A stretch of 64,000 nt of DNA from Caballeronia sp. SEWSISQ10-4 2 (GCF_030464885.1 NZ_JALPRJ010000017.1:62001-126000), one strand, 5' to 3'. Counted from the first letter of the stretch, positions 23,404 to 32,419 are shown. Made by a program: numbers and translations. The notes: generated by a model from the sequence alone, not told the origin.

Positions 23404-24498
23404 ATGACGACTACCGTAATTCCCTTTGGCGATCCCAAGGCAGTCAAGCGCTGGTCCGCCGACCTCGCCGTTGACGTTCGTAAGAAGTCCTACTTCGAAC
23501 AGCGCTTTATCGGCACTTCCGAAAACAGCATCATCCAGCGCAAGACCGAGCTGGAATCCGATGCTGGCGATCAAATCACGTTCGACCTCTCCGTGCATCT
23601 GCGCGGCAAGCCGACCTACGGCGATGCCCGCGTGGAAGGCAAGGAAGAAAACCTCCGCTTCTACAGCGATCAAGTGAAGATCGACCAAGTACGTCACTCG
23701 GTTTCGGCCGGTGGGCGTATGTCGCGTAAGCGCACGATCCACAACATTCGCCGCATCGCGCGCGACCGCCTGGGCGATTACTTCTATCGCTTCACCGATG
23801 AACTGCTGTTCATCTACCTGTCGGGCGCACGCGGCGTCAACCTGGACTTCATCGAAGGGCCGGCATTCCAAGGCTACGCGGGCAACCCGCTCGAAGCCCC
23901 GGATACGGACCACCAGCTCTACGGCGGAAACGCTACGAGCAAGCTCTCGCTGACGGCGGCCGATGTCATGGACCCGCTGGTTATCGAAAAGGCGGTGGAA
24001 AAGGCCGGCATGATGCAAGCCGAAAACCCGAACGTGGCGAACATGGTCCCGGTTTCGATCGACGGCGCCGACCACTACGTTTGCGTGATGTCCGAGTATC
24101 AGGCAACGGATATGCGTACCGCTTCCGGCGGACGCTGGATCGACTTCCAGAAGGCGGCCGCTGCCGCTGAAGGCGCGAAGAACCCGATCTTCCGTGGCGG
24201 CCTCGGGATGATTAACGATGTCGTGCTGCACAAGCACCGCAACGCGATCCGCTTCAACGACTACGGCGCGGGCGCGAACGTGCTCGCCGCTCGTGCGCTG
24301 TTCATGGGCCGCCAAGCAGGCGTTATCGCCTACGGCACGGCCAACGGCTTGCGCTTCGATTGGGAAGAAACCGTGAAGGACTACGGTAACGAGCCCGCAA
24401 TCGCGGCCGGCTTTATCGCGGGGATGAAGAAGGCGCGGTTCAACAACCTCGACTTCGGCATCATTTCTATCGACACCGCCGCGAAGAAGCACAGCTAA
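23404..24498 (+). CDS. Major capsid protein (N4-gp56 family)
   Basis: The 364-residue protein fits the N4-gp56 coat family: K-R-W-S-A-D-L-A-V-D-V-R-K-K-S-Y-F near the N-terminus, F-I-G-T-S-E-N-S-I-I-Q, D-Q-I-T-F-D-L, the G-x-R-M-S-R-K-R-T segment, and a C-terminal half with G-G-L-G-M-I-N-D-V-V-L-H-K-H. It builds the icosahedral head (HK97-like fold). The ATG at 23404 was chosen over 23365 because GGAG lies six bases before it. The leader has its own promoter and operator and an RBS hairpin, so this gene can be controlled apart from the upstream head genes. Confidence 0.9.
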   Translation: MTTTVIPFGDPKAVKRWSADLAVDVRKKSYFEQRFIGTSENSIIQRKTELESDAGDQITFDLSVHLRGKPTYGDARVEGKEENLRFYSDQVKIDQVRHSVSAGGRMSRKRTIHNIRRIARDRLGDYFYRFTDELLFIYLSGARGVNLDFIEGPAFQGYAGNPLEAPDTDHQLYGGNATSKLSLTAADVMDPLVIEKAVEKAGMMQAENPNVANMVPVSIDGADHYVCVMSEYQATDMRTASGGRWIDFQKAAAAAEGAKNPIFRGGLGMINDVVLHKHRNAIRFNDYGAGANVLAARALFMGRQAGVIAYGTANGLRFDWEETVKDYGNEPAIAAGFIAGMKKARFNNLDFGIISIDTAAKKHS

Positions 24499-24505
24499 TC
24501 GGATG

Positions 24506-24521
24506 GGCGCCTTCGGGCGCC
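24506..24521 (+). terminator. GC hairpin after the coat gene
   Basis: GGCGCC-TTCG-GGCGCC, a short, very stable tetraloop hairpin, lies eight bases after the coat stop codon. There is no full T-run, so it may protect the 3' end or terminate weakly. Confidence 0.5.
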
Positions 24522-24564
24522 TGTTCTGCTGTGTCGGTTCCCTTTCGATACTTTGGAGATTCAC

Positions 24565-25068
24565 ATGCCCGCTATCTATCAATCCCGTTGGGTCACTGGT
24601 CAAGAAATGACGGCCGTTGGCTGCAACGCTGGCGAAGTCGTTCAAAACCTGTTCGAGTTCCCGATGCCGGCCGCTGGTCTGCAAATCGGCGACATCATCG
24701 AGCTTGGCATCCTGCCGGCGCACAACCGTTTTGTTGACGCTCTGTTCGTCTCGGACAAGCTCGACGGCGGCGGCACCCCGGCCTTGGCGTTCAAGATTGG
24801 CGTTATGTCGGGCGTCGTCGGTGTGGTCGATGCGACTCGCACGGTCGGACAAGAGCTTTGGCTCCCGTTCAATCCGGGTGACTACAGCACCATCCTGCGC
24901 CCGAGCAACAAGGAGTTCGTTGTGTTGCCGGCTGTGTCGTATGACCGTTCCATTGGCTTGCAGGTAACGGCCGCAGCTCAAGCGGCCGCACCGGCAGGCG
25001 CGATGCTGCGCGTGCAAACGCGTATCGCGGCCGCAAGCAACTTCGGTGGCGGCGCCGGCACGTTCTAA
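24565..25068 (+). CDS. Head-associated protein after coat gene, 167 aa
   Basis: TTGGAG stands before the ATG at 24565. The product has a central beta-rich domain (I-G-D-I-I-E-L-G-I-L-P, A-F-K-I-G-V-M-S-G-V-V-G) and an Ala-rich amphipathic end. Proteins of this size directly after N4-gp56 coat genes are usually minor head or decoration proteins. It is bounded by a hairpin on the left and a terminator on the right, suggesting a coat-plus-partner unit made in high amounts. Confidence 0.65.
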   Translation: MPAIYQSRWVTGQEMTAVGCNAGEVVQNLFEFPMPAAGLQIGDIIELGILPAHNRFVDALFVSDKLDGGGTPALAFKIGVMSGVVGVVDATRTVGQELWLPFNPGDYSTILRPSNKEFVVLPAVSYDRSIGLQVTAAAQAAAPAGAMLRVQTRIAAASNFGGGAGTF

Positions 25069-25085
25069 GCACGCTGAGTAGTCCT

Positions 25086-25115
25086 GCCCGTACCTCGCAA
25101 GGGGTGCGGGCTTTT
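25086..25115 (+). terminator. Intrinsic terminator after the head genes
   Basis: GCCCGTACC pairs with GGTGCGGGC (one G-U) around a short loop and is followed by TTTT. It ends the coat transcript. Confidence 0.75.
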
Positions 25116-25146
25116 GTCCATCAAATCCATGCCAACGGAACAGACC

Positions 25147-25848
25147 ATGAAAATTGAATGCACCATCCAGCGCAAAGACGGCACCATTGTTGAACTGTCG
25201 GGCCGCCCTTACCACTTCAAGCCGTCCGCTGACGATCCGCGCCACGTCGCCGAAGTCACGGACGAAGCGCACATCGAACGCCTGCTTTCCATCCGCGAGG
25301 CATACCGCATTCTCCGCACGCCGGGCGCGGCCGCTGTCTCGGAAACGCTCGAACCCGCCGACGATGCGCCGCTGCCGCTGATCGACGAGGATTCGCGCGA
25401 GCCGATCAAGATTGGCGACGCCTACATCGCGTCCGCCGACTCGTTCCCGCAGTTTTTCGAGATTCACGCCGTGCGTTATGGCCTGCTGGACGTTGCGCAC
25501 CGTGCGTTCCTCGACTCGGGATTGACGATTGAGGATTGGAACGGCCTGGACGATGAGCACCGCGCGGTGAAGATTGAAATGGTTCTCGATGCACTCGACG
25601 CGAAAGAAATCGCGATCGAGCGTTTGAAGCCTGTCGATCCGCCGGCCAATCCCGTGCATGAGGCGCCTCCGGTCAAGCGCGACGTGAAGGAAGACTTGCC
25701 GAGTCATACCGAGCTGAACGAGCGCGCGGACCTCGATTCGGCGTATCGCAAGGCGTTCGGCAAGCTGCCGCCGAGCAACATGAAGATTGAAACCCTGCGC
25801 ATCAAGCTGGCGGACTACGCCAAGGGCCAAAAGAGCGCCGAGGAGTAA
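25147..25848 (+). CDS. Hypothetical structural-region protein, 233 aa
   Basis: The ATG at 25147 follows GGAAC, and in-frame ATGs at 25114 and 25129 lie in the terminator region and are less likely. The N-terminal 60 residues are a small beta/alpha domain (M-K-I-E-C-T-I-Q-R-K-D-G-T-I-V-E-L), as in phage proteins that cap head-tail connector operons. The rest is acidic and helical, ending in a segment with L-R-I-K-L-A-D-Y. The function is unknown, probably head completion or assembly. Confidence 0.6.
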   Translation: MKIECTIQRKDGTIVELSGRPYHFKPSADDPRHVAEVTDEAHIERLLSIREAYRILRTPGAAAVSETLEPADDAPLPLIDEDSREPIKIGDAYIASADSFPQFFEIHAVRYGLLDVAHRAFLDSGLTIEDWNGLDDEHRAVKIEMVLDALDAKEIAIERLKPVDPPANPVHEAPPVKRDVKEDLPSHTELNERADLDSAYRKAFGKLPPSNMKIETLRIKLADYAKGQKSAEE

Positions 25849-25850
25849 GC

Positions 25851-26498
25851 ATGCCGATCCCCGCTTCCGCCCTTCTCTCGCGCGCTGCGTACATCCTTCA
25901 GGACGAAGGGCATGCCCGATGGAGCGTGCCTGAGTTGCTGGACTGGATCAACGACGCCGCGCGCGAGACGATCGTGCGGCGGCCGGCGGCTCGCTCGGTC
26001 ACTCGCGTACTTGTGCTGAAGGCAGGCACGCATCAAGAGCTGGCCGAGCGCGGTATCGAGTTGTTGGACGTGGTGCGCAACATCGGCGCCGATGGCATCA
26101 AGCCCGGCCGCGCTATCACGCGCGTGGAGCGGCGCCTCCTCGACAACCAAGACCCGGATTGGCACACGAAGCGGCCCAAGAACGTGGTGAAGCATTTCTC
26201 GTTCGATGAGCGCGCGCCTCGCGTCTTCTACGTCTACCCGCCCGTGCTCGCCGACACGCGCGTCGAGGCATTGCATTCTGAGCTGCCTCCTCACCTGACC
26301 GCGCAGACGGACACGCTTGATATGGGCGCGGAGTACGTCAACACGCTGGTTTCCTACATGGCCTACGCCGCGCTGTCGAAAGATAGCGAGTTTGCGAACG
26401 GCACCGTAGCGGCCGCGCACTATGCCGCGTTCAATGACGCAGTGGGCGCGAACAACCAGACCACCACGGCCAACTCTCCTAACGCGAACCATCCATGA
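25851..26498 (+). CDS. Phage head-tail adaptor (DUF6682-like)
   Basis: The 215-residue protein has the pattern of adaptor proteins in Bcep22/BPP-1-like podophages: A-x-x-I-L-Q-D-E-G-H-x-R-W-S-x-x-E-L-L-D-W-I-N-D-A-A-R-E near the start, I-G-A-D-G-I-x-P-G-R-A-I-T-R-V in the middle, F-Y-V-Y-P-P-V and a C-terminal helix E-Y-V-N-T-L-V-S-Y-M-A-Y-A-A-L-S-K-D. It should bind below the portal. It starts two bases after the preceding stop, and the next gene overlaps by ATGA. Confidence 0.7.
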   Translation: MPIPASALLSRAAYILQDEGHARWSVPELLDWINDAARETIVRRPAARSVTRVLVLKAGTHQELAERGIELLDVVRNIGADGIKPGRAITRVERRLLDNQDPDWHTKRPKNVVKHFSFDERAPRVFYVYPPVLADTRVEALHSELPPHLTAQTDTLDMGAEYVNTLVSYMAYAALSKDSEFANGTVAAAHYAAFNDAVGANNQTTTANSPNANHP

Positions 26499-27133
26499 GC
26501 ACCGTAGACCTCGATGTTTTCCTGACGAAGGTATTGCCCTACGCGCCGGGATGCCCCGAGCCGACCGCGTTCGAGCATATCCGCAACGCGGCATCGGACT
26601 TCTGCGAGGAGACGAAGCTCTGGCGCTTCGAACAAACGTTCACCCTGGGCGACACGCCGAATTTCTGCGCTACGCCCGTCGATGCAGTGATCCACGATAT
26701 CGAGCGCTGCGACTTCAACGGCCAGCGCCTTGACCCCACTGGCGTCGAATGGCTGGACGATCGTTACCCGACGTGGCGCAGCGATTCCAATTTGTGGACC
26801 GGGCAACCACGATGGTTCACGCAGACTGAGCCCGACACTATCCGCGTCGTGCCGGCGCCGCTCGAAACTGAGAAGCGCGTGAAGGTGTGGTTGCGTCTGA
26901 AGCCGTCCGAGGACGCGGAAACCCTGCCCGCCTTCATCCATAACCAGCACGCCGGCTTGATTGCATGGGGCGCGCTCGGAAGCATTCTTATGCTGCCGGG
27001 TCAGACGTTCTCGGACCCCGAGCGGGCTGTGTACTTCCAGGGCAAATTCGATCAAGCTCTCGGGCGGAAGTCGAAGTTAGCAGCAACCGGCCAGCAACGT
27101 GCGCCGATTCGCGTCAAAGGCAATTTCTTTTGA
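26495..27133 (+). CDS. Head-tail connector/tail protein, 212 aa
   Basis: It is coupled by ATGA to the adaptor gene. The N-terminal helix C-P-E-P-T-A-F-E-H-I-R-N-A-A-S-D-F-C-E-E-T-K-L-W is the hallmark of a common podophage connector family, followed by a beta-rich core with the pattern P-T-W-R and a terminal basic strand. It is likely a second ring or tail-terminator component. The role is inferred from order and the helix motif. Confidence 0.65.
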   Translation: MSTVDLDVFLTKVLPYAPGCPEPTAFEHIRNAASDFCEETKLWRFEQTFTLGDTPNFCATPVDAVIHDIERCDFNGQRLDPTGVEWLDDRYPTWRSDSNLWTGQPRWFTQTEPDTIRVVPAPLETEKRVKVWLRLKPSEDAETLPAFIHNQHAGLIAWGALGSILMLPGQTFSDPERAVYFQGKFDQALGRKSKLAATGQQRAPIRVKGNFF

Positions 27134-27156
27134 TCCGCACTGTATCGTGCGATACC
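27130..27156 (+). promoter_or_regulatory. Promoter candidate with GTGCGATA element before the tail genes
   Basis: TTGATC (27130-27135), a 15-base spacer with CGCACTGTATCGTGC, and GATACC (27151-27156) lie in the gap between connector and tail genes. The spacer is short, but the operator-like element is of the recurrent type (compare GTGCGATAAT at 23334-23342). Confidence 0.35.
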
Positions 27157-27179
27157 GTATCAACCTTTAGGAGTAAATC

Positions 27180-27605
27180 ATGCCGGTAGCTTCCGCTTAC
27201 ACGAAAGACAACATCATCAATTGCTTGCTGCGCGGTGTGCCGTTCCCGGTCCCGGCGGGCTCGTTCCTGTCGCTGCACACGGGCGACCCCGGCGACACGG
27301 GCGCCAACGAAGCCACTCTCGTGAACTGGCCGAGTTACGTCCGCAGGGACGCAAACACCGGTCAAGCGATGGGTACGGGCTGGTCCGCTTCGGCGAACGG
27401 TCAAGGCTTGTCGCAAAACGCAAACCAAATTCTCTGGCCGTCGATGAATGGCGGCGCACTCGTGCAAATCGGCTGGTTTGGCGTGTGGGATAGCGCGTCC
27501 GGCGGAAAGTTCTTGCTCGGCGCACCGCTCTACGCGCCGAAGGGCTTGAACCCCGGCGACGTGTTTGTGTTCGACGTTCAATCCCTGACCGTGCGCGAGC
27601 TGTAA
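27180..27605 (+). CDS. Tail fibre-region structural protein, 141 aa
   Basis: TTAGGAG precedes the ATG. The sequence has the features of small phage structural proteins found before fibre genes: Y-T-K-D-N-I-I-N-C-L-L-R-G near the start, L-S-L-H-T-G-D-P-G-D-T-G-A-N-E, G-W-F-G-V-W-D and a terminal strand F-V-F-D-V-Q-S-L-T-V. It is four bases before the next gene. It is probably a virion component of the tail-fibre base. Confidence 0.65.
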   Translation: MPVASAYTKDNIINCLLRGVPFPVPAGSFLSLHTGDPGDTGANEATLVNWPSYVRRDANTGQAMGTGWSASANGQGLSQNANQILWPSMNGGALVQIGWFGVWDSASGGKFLLGAPLYAPKGLNPGDVFVFDVQSLTVREL

Positions 27606-27608
27606 AAG

Positions 27609-28466
27609 ATGAACAGCTACCCGCTCGACGAAGTAGCACTCAATGGCTACGCCACATTCAACGGCGTAGGCAGTGGGGCTATGGATGGATCGGCGAGCGG
27701 GCGAGCTGCAACGGTGGCGCGCGGCACTGTGTCTGCTGCCAACATGCAGATGGCGGCCAACGCGGAAGCGACGCGTCACCGCTTGGGTAGCTCGAATGCG
27801 CTGATGGAAATGTCTGTGTTGGCGGAAGGCATGCTTGCCGCTCTCGGCAAATCGAATGCGCTGATGCAGTTCGTTGTATTAGCGATGGGCCAATCCTTCA
27901 GCGTCGTGGGCTCTACTGCCACGATGGTTATGGATAACCCCCTGTCGCGCGGTGGCATGTTGGCGTTCGGCGAAAGCGATACGGACATCGAAATGCTTGC
28001 CGAGGCGCACGGGATCGCAGCTCACGGCGTCACCGGCCGAGTGCGGGCAGACCTGACGCTCGATATGTCCGGTCGCGCGTGGACTACGGTTCCGATTCGT
28101 GCTGGCGGTGAAGCGCTCGGATGGACCTACGCCACAGCGCGAGCGACCTACATCGCGCATGCGCGCGCACTGGCAGAGCTTGGGCTCGATGCGAAGGCGA
28201 TCGGCAAGGTAGGCGCGATCGTTAAGGCCGAGGGTAGCGCGGCCCTTGCGCTCGAATTGCTGCGCGCGATACCTGATAGCTACCGCCAGATCAACGGCGA
28301 AGCGGACGTTGCGATGGCGCTCGAAGCAATCGCCAGCATGTACCGCGTCGTCGTGTTGCCGGAAGTGTTTTACCCGGCGCCACGTTCCCGCATAATTCAG
28401 GTACGCAAGGAACAGCGCATCGTGCGCGTGCAGAAGGGAAGCCGAATCATTAAGGTGCGCGAATAA
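27609..28466 (+). CDS. Repeat-containing tail-region protein, 285 aa
   Basis: After an N-terminal segment Y-P-L-D-E-V-A-L-N-G-Y, the protein has several degenerate repeats of about 30-35 residues (S-S-N-A-L-M-E-M-S-V-L-A-E-G, K-S-N-A-L-M-Q-F-V-V-L-A-M-G, E-S-D-T-D-I-E-M-L-A-E-A-H-G), then a C-terminal basic strand-repeat (R-I-I-Q-V-R-K, R-I-V-R-V-Q-K, R-I-I-K-V-R-E). Similar Ala/Met-rich repeat proteins occur in tail operons of related phages. It is likely structural, exact role unknown. It overlaps the next gene by TAATG. Confidence 0.6.
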   Translation: MNSYPLDEVALNGYATFNGVGSGAMDGSASGRAATVARGTVSAANMQMAANAEATRHRLGSSNALMEMSVLAEGMLAALGKSNALMQFVVLAMGQSFSVVGSTATMVMDNPLSRGGMLAFGESDTDIEMLAEAHGIAAHGVTGRVRADLTLDMSGRAWTTVPIRAGGEALGWTYATARATYIAHARALAELGLDAKAIGKVGAIVKAEGSAALALELLRAIPDSYRQINGEADVAMALEAIASMYRVVVLPEVFYPAPRSRIIQVRKEQRIVRVQKGSRIIKVRE

Positions 28467-28738
28467 TGGATATCTTTACGAAGTACCCGGCCGAGGTTTG
28501 GGACTACGACGTTGACTTTACGCGTTCACTCCCTGATAACGACTTCGTTGTGAGCGCGACGGTAAGCGTCGAGCCCCCGGAGAGCTTGGTCAGTTCTCCG
28601 ATGAACGTTGTTTCGCCTGAGACGGTGAAGGTGTGGCTTGTGGACGGTGCGAGCGGCAAGACCGCGATCGTTACTGTCATTGCCACGACTGACGAAGGCC
28701 GCGTGATCGAGCAACAATTTCAAATTCGAGTGACGTAA
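28466..28738 (+). CDS. Fibre-tail adaptor protein
   Basis: The 90-residue protein matches small phage fibre-tail adaptors: F-T-K-Y-P-A-E-V-W-D-Y-D-V-D-F near the start, V-S-V-E-P-P-E, V-K-V-W-L-V-D-G-A-S-G-K-T and the closing strand V-T-T-D-E-G-R-V-I-E-Q-Q-F-Q-I-R-V (paraphrased pattern, small Ig-like fold). It lies directly before the tail fibre gene, which fits an attachment role. Confidence 0.65.
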   Translation: MDIFTKYPAEVWDYDVDFTRSLPDNDFVVSATVSVEPPESLVSSPMNVVSPETVKVWLVDGASGKTAIVTVIATTDEGRVIEQQFQIRVT

Positions 28739-28748
28739 GGGAGTCAAC

Positions 28749-29825
28749 ATGGCACAGAAATGGGCAAATAACGCAACGACCACGCTGGCAACGGACCTCG
28801 CGCCGGGCGCCCTGTCGATGTCGGTTCTGCCGGGCGCGGGCGTGAAGTTCCCGACCCTCGCGGCCGGCGACTTCGTACAGATCACGCTTATCAAAGCGAA
28901 TGGCTCGCTCGAAATAGTGCGAGCCACGGCCAAGACGAACGATACGTTCACCATCGCGCGCGCGCAGGAAGGCACGCAGGCGCTTCAATTCCTCGCGGGC
29001 GAACGAGTTGAGGCTCGCTGGACGGCTATCTCGCCGCAGACGTTGCAGGCGGCAATCGACGCCGCCTCCGCGCTGGCCGGCACCAAGGTTGCCAAGTCGG
29101 GCGACACGATGACGGGCGACCTTTACATTCGCGCCACCTCGCCCGCGTCGCCGTGGATTCACTTGTGCGCGGATGGCTATGTCTTCACGCATATCCGCGC
29201 GGCCAATGGCGGCATGGAGTGGTACAACAGCGCGATCAACGCCCGCAATATGCTTCTGGATGACGCGGGTACGATTACCAATCGGGGCGGCGTTTATGCC
29301 GGCGGCCGCATCCAGGGTGGCGACCTTCTTTCTAACGGCATTGTGTACAGCGGGGGCGGCGCATCACAGCTCACGCCAGATGGCAATGTCTACGGTAGCG
29401 CTTGGGGCGGCTACTTGAGCAACTGGCTGAATAACCAACTCGCGGCCAAGCAAAACGATATCAACAACCGCACGCCGATCCGCAACGCTGGTTGGAATAA
29501 CTATGGCTACGTCGTCACCAACAGCGTCAACAGCATGCAGATTTGGTGGGACGGCCGCGTTCAGGTTCAAGTGGACGGCTCGTATCAGGGCTACATGTGG
29601 ACCTCTGGCAACTTCAACCCCGGCGCCAAAGCCAACTACGATGCTATGCCGGATACGGTCGGGACTCAAATTGAGATTGGGCCGGCTTCGCGTCCCGGCA
29701 CCGGGGCTATCGACGCGGGCTCGCCGTGGGTTATGTGCGGCATTCGTGTTGGGAATTGGGTAGGCCCGTCCGCCGACTCGGCCGGCTCCATCTACCCGCG
29801 TTTCACCTCCATTCGTCAACGGTAA
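28749..29825 (+). CDS. Tail fibre protein
   Basis: The 358-residue protein has an N-terminal virion-binding domain (about 1-100: A-Q-K-W-A-N-N-A, then F-T-I-A-R-A-Q-E-G-T-Q-A-L-Q-F with G-E-R-V-E-A-R-W-T), a short coiled linker ending in the G-D-T-M-T-G-D-L fibre motif (about 121-128), and a beta-rich receptor-binding region with many Asn, Gly and Tyr. Fibres of this type contact the host surface. AAGGGAG precedes the ATG. Unlike Bcep22, which carries a series of tandem fibre genes, only one clear fibre of this type is present here. Confidence 0.75.
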   Translation: MAQKWANNATTTLATDLAPGALSMSVLPGAGVKFPTLAAGDFVQITLIKANGSLEIVRATAKTNDTFTIARAQEGTQALQFLAGERVEARWTAISPQTLQAAIDAASALAGTKVAKSGDTMTGDLYIRATSPASPWIHLCADGYVFTHIRAANGGMEWYNSAINARNMLLDDAGTITNRGGVYAGGRIQGGDLLSNGIVYSGGGASQLTPDGNVYGSAWGGYLSNWLNNQLAAKQNDINNRTPIRNAGWNNYGYVVTNSVNSMQIWWDGRVQVQVDGSYQGYMWTSGNFNPGAKANYDAMPDTVGTQIEIGPASRPGTGAIDAGSPWVMCGIRVGNWVGPSADSAGSIYPRFTSIRQR

Positions 29826-29831
29826 ATAAAC

Positions 29832-30227
29832 ATGGCCTATATCTCTCACGAACAGTTAATGCTGGCTATCGAAACCCGCTGGCCTCACCTCGTCCACGGT
29901 GAAGACTATGTTGTCGCTCACCAACTTGACCCGCAGACGGGCAAGCATGGCGCAGACGCCTTCATCCTTCGTTGGCAGGCTGAAGGCATTCCCAAGCCGG
30001 CACTCGCGCCGCTTCTGGACGAGGCGCGCTCACTGCTGCCCGTGTACATGGCGAATAACGTGCGCCAGCAACGCGACACCCTTCTCTCGGGTTCCGATTG
30101 GACGATGGGCCACGACTCGCCCGAGGATAAGCGGCCGGCATGGGCCGAATATCGGCAGGCACTGCGCGACGTGCCCGAGCAACCGGGGTTTCCTGCTGAC
30201 GTTGATTGGCCTGAAAAGCCGGCCTGA
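29832..30227 (+). CDS. Tail assembly chaperone-type protein (XkdW/APC-like)
   Basis: The 131-residue protein ends with the pattern R-D-x-L-L-x-x-S-D-W-T, P-x-x-W-x-x-Y-R-Q-A-L-R-D-V-P and G-F-P-x-D-V-x-W-P that typifies phage tail assembly chaperones placed after fibre genes. The N-terminal domain is helical (L-M-L-A-I-E-T-R-W-P-H-L). It probably helps fold or attach the fibre. It is followed by a gap holding two GCACCAT elements. Confidence 0.7.
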   Translation: MAYISHEQLMLAIETRWPHLVHGEDYVVAHQLDPQTGKHGADAFILRWQAEGIPKPALAPLLDEARSLLPVYMANNVRQQRDTLLSGSDWTMGHDSPEDKRPAWAEYRQALRDVPEQPGFPADVDWPEKPA

Positions 30228-30266
30228 ATAGCACCATACGACACGGCACCATGCGGCGAGGATTGA

Positions 30267-32018
30267 ATGACCATTATTAAACTGATCGGGTTCCAGGGCG
30301 AAGTCCCGCGAATCGTGTCGCGCCTGCTTCCCGAAGCGGCCGCCGCGAGCGCGGTGAATGCGCGCCTCGAAACGGGCAGTCTGACGCCTTACCGCAAGCC
30401 TAAGTTTGTGGCGCGGCAATCGCAGTTCGCGGCCGGCACGGTGAAAACCATCTACCGCGACTTGGCCCGCAACTGGCTGGTGTGGGACAAACAGGTGTAC
30501 GTGACACCCGGCCCGGTCGCGGCCGATCGGCTTTACTACATGGGCGACGGTGCGCCGAAGATGCGCGTAGCGGGTGTAACGTACCCGCTTGCGCTCCCGT
30601 TCCCGGCCACGAAACCGACCGCAACGCCGAGCGGCGCAGGCTCGGGCGATATCTTCACGCGCGTCTACGTCTACACCTATGTGTCGGTATTCGATGAGGA
30701 GACGGAACCGAGCGCCGCATCGTCCGCAATCAACTGGCAAGCCGGGCAGACCGTCACGCTGACTAACCTTTCTCTGCCGCCGAACGGTACGCGCATCAAC
30801 CGCATGCGGATCTACCGCTCTCAGACGAGCTTGAGCGGGACGGACCTGTATTTCATCGCCGAGATCGCGGCGAGCACCACCACCTTTGTGGATAACGTCC
30901 CGCTTAACCAGCAGAACGAGCCGATTCCCTCGCTCGATTGGAACGCACCGCCGGACGGCCTGACCGGGCTAATCGCTCTGTCCAACGGCATGATGGCGGC
31001 CTTTCGTGGGAAAGAGCTTTGGTTTTGCGAGCCGTGGCGACCGCACGCGTGGCCCGAGTCCTACATGCTGACGATGGCCTACGACATCGTTGGGCTTGGC
31101 GCATTCGGGACCACCATTGTTGTGGCGACCAAGGGCCAGCCGTACATGGTGAACGGCACGTCGCCTGATGCGATGGCCGAGGAAAAGATCGAGCTTAATC
31201 TCCCGTGCATCAACCCGCGCGGCATCGTTGACCTGGGCTATGCCATTGCTTACCCGTCTACCGATGGCCTCGCCGTCATTTCGTCGGCCGGCGCGCGCGT
31301 GGTGACGGACAACCTCATGACGCGCAACCAGTGGCTACGCACGGCGCCCGATCGGTTTGTGGCCTGCCAGTTCTTCGGCCGCTACTTCGCCAGCTATGAG
31401 TATGTTGACCCTGACGGCCGCGCGCTCGTCGGCTCGTTCATCATCGACTTGACCGGGCAGGAAGCATTCATGCACCGGGTATCGACGAAGGCGGACGCGA
31501 CTTGGTACGACCTCGCCACGGGAACCATGTACCTGTGCATGGGGACCGACATTTACGAGTGGGATTCGATCGAAGCGCCTAGCGACATCCTTGTTTGGAA
31601 GTCGAAACAGTTTGTCGTGGCCCGCCCTACCAACTTCGGCGCGATCCTGATTGAAGGCTCAACGCTCGTGAGTGCCGAGGAAGATGCGGCAGTATCGGCG
31701 GCGATCCAAGCCGCGATCACCTACAACGCATCGATCTACGCCCGGCCGAGTATCGGCGGCGAAATGAACGGTAGCGCATTCAATGACTTCCCGATTGACG
31801 GCGACATGATGATGGTTATCCCGACCGCAGACCGCTACGTGTCTGTTGCGATCTACGCGGACGGGAAGCTCGTAGCGACCGTAGACCGGCTCAATCGCAT
31901 GGCTCGCCTGCCCGGCGGGTTCCTCGCGCGGACGTGGGAGATTGAGGTATCCACGAACGCGGACATCGCGCAAGTGACCCTAGCCGGCACGGGCGCAGAA
32001 CTGGCAGGAGCGCAGTAA
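30267..32018 (+). CDS. Tail hub/nozzle protein (gp10- or gp12-like)
   Basis: The 583-residue protein is almost all beta-structure, with repeated blade-like units (L-I-A-L-S-N-G-M-M-A-A-F-R-G-K-E-L-W-F, T-T-I-V-V-A-T-K-G-Q-P-Y-M-V-N-G) and an embedded fibronectin-like segment (V-Y-V-Y-T-Y-V-S-V-F-D-E-E-T-E-P-S). This fits the tail-tube nozzle or DNA-stabilisation proteins of P22-like and T7-like podophages. A perfect DnaA-box sequence at 30887-30895 is probably chance within the gene. The start lies after GAGGAT. The specific homology is inferred. Confidence 0.65.
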   Translation: MTIIKLIGFQGEVPRIVSRLLPEAAAASAVNARLETGSLTPYRKPKFVARQSQFAAGTVKTIYRDLARNWLVWDKQVYVTPGPVAADRLYYMGDGAPKMRVAGVTYPLALPFPATKPTATPSGAGSGDIFTRVYVYTYVSVFDEETEPSAASSAINWQAGQTVTLTNLSLPPNGTRINRMRIYRSQTSLSGTDLYFIAEIAASTTTFVDNVPLNQQNEPIPSLDWNAPPDGLTGLIALSNGMMAAFRGKELWFCEPWRPHAWPESYMLTMAYDIVGLGAFGTTIVVATKGQPYMVNGTSPDAMAEEKIELNLPCINPRGIVDLGYAIAYPSTDGLAVISSAGARVVTDNLMTRNQWLRTAPDRFVACQFFGRYFASYEYVDPDGRALVGSFIIDLTGQEAFMHRVSTKADATWYDLATGTMYLCMGTDIYEWDSIEAPSDILVWKSKQFVVARPTNFGAILIEGSTLVSAEEDAAVSAAIQAAITYNASIYARPSIGGEMNGSAFNDFPIDGDMMMVIPTADRYVSVAIYADGKLVATVDRLNRMARLPGGFLARTWEIEVSTNADIAQVTLAGTGAELAGAQ

Positions 32019-32389
32019 TGGGACGCGGCGACTTAAACGTAAGCCAGAACGACCAAGGATCACGCGGCGGCTCGCTGGCCGATCGTCAGATCGAGGCGGC
32101 CATTGTCCGCGTCATGAAGTCGAAATTCGGCCTGTCCGAGCGCGCCATTCAGGCGATCGGCGAGCTGTCCGGCTTGCGCGGTATCGAGGACAACGGCACG
32201 CGGCCGAAGATGAGCGTAGTTCGTGGAGACTTCGCGCCGTTGCTGCGCGTGAAGGCGCCCACCACCAAGCTCCTCTCGGCGGCCCCAACCGCTGCCGACT
32301 ACAACGCACTGCGCGCGGACGTGAATGCGCTGTACGAAGCATTCGGCCTGATTGCACAAGCAATCGCTTCCAACATGGCAAACCCGTAA
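32018..32389 (+). CDS. Small virion-region protein, 123 aa
   Basis: It is coupled by TAATG to the tail hub gene. The N-terminal part is basic and Gly-rich, and the C-terminal 45 residues form a helix with heptads (A-A-D-Y-N-A-L-R-A-D-V-N-A-L-Y-E-A-F). It is likely a small structural or assembly component. An ATGGTGCGAA element follows the stop codon. Confidence 0.55.
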   Translation: MGRGDLNVSQNDQGSRGGSLADRQIEAAIVRVMKSKFGLSERAIQAIGELSGLRGIEDNGTRPKMSVVRGDFAPLLRVKAPTTKLLSAAPTAADYNALRADVNALYEAFGLIAQAIASNMANP

Positions 32390-32419
32390 AATGGTGCGAA
32401 TTTCTAACCACGAGCTGCC

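Noticed and set aside
30887-30895. DnaA box as a functional site in the tail hub gene
   Set aside because: It lies deep inside a structural gene without flanking repeats or an AT-rich element, so it is probably a coding coincidence.
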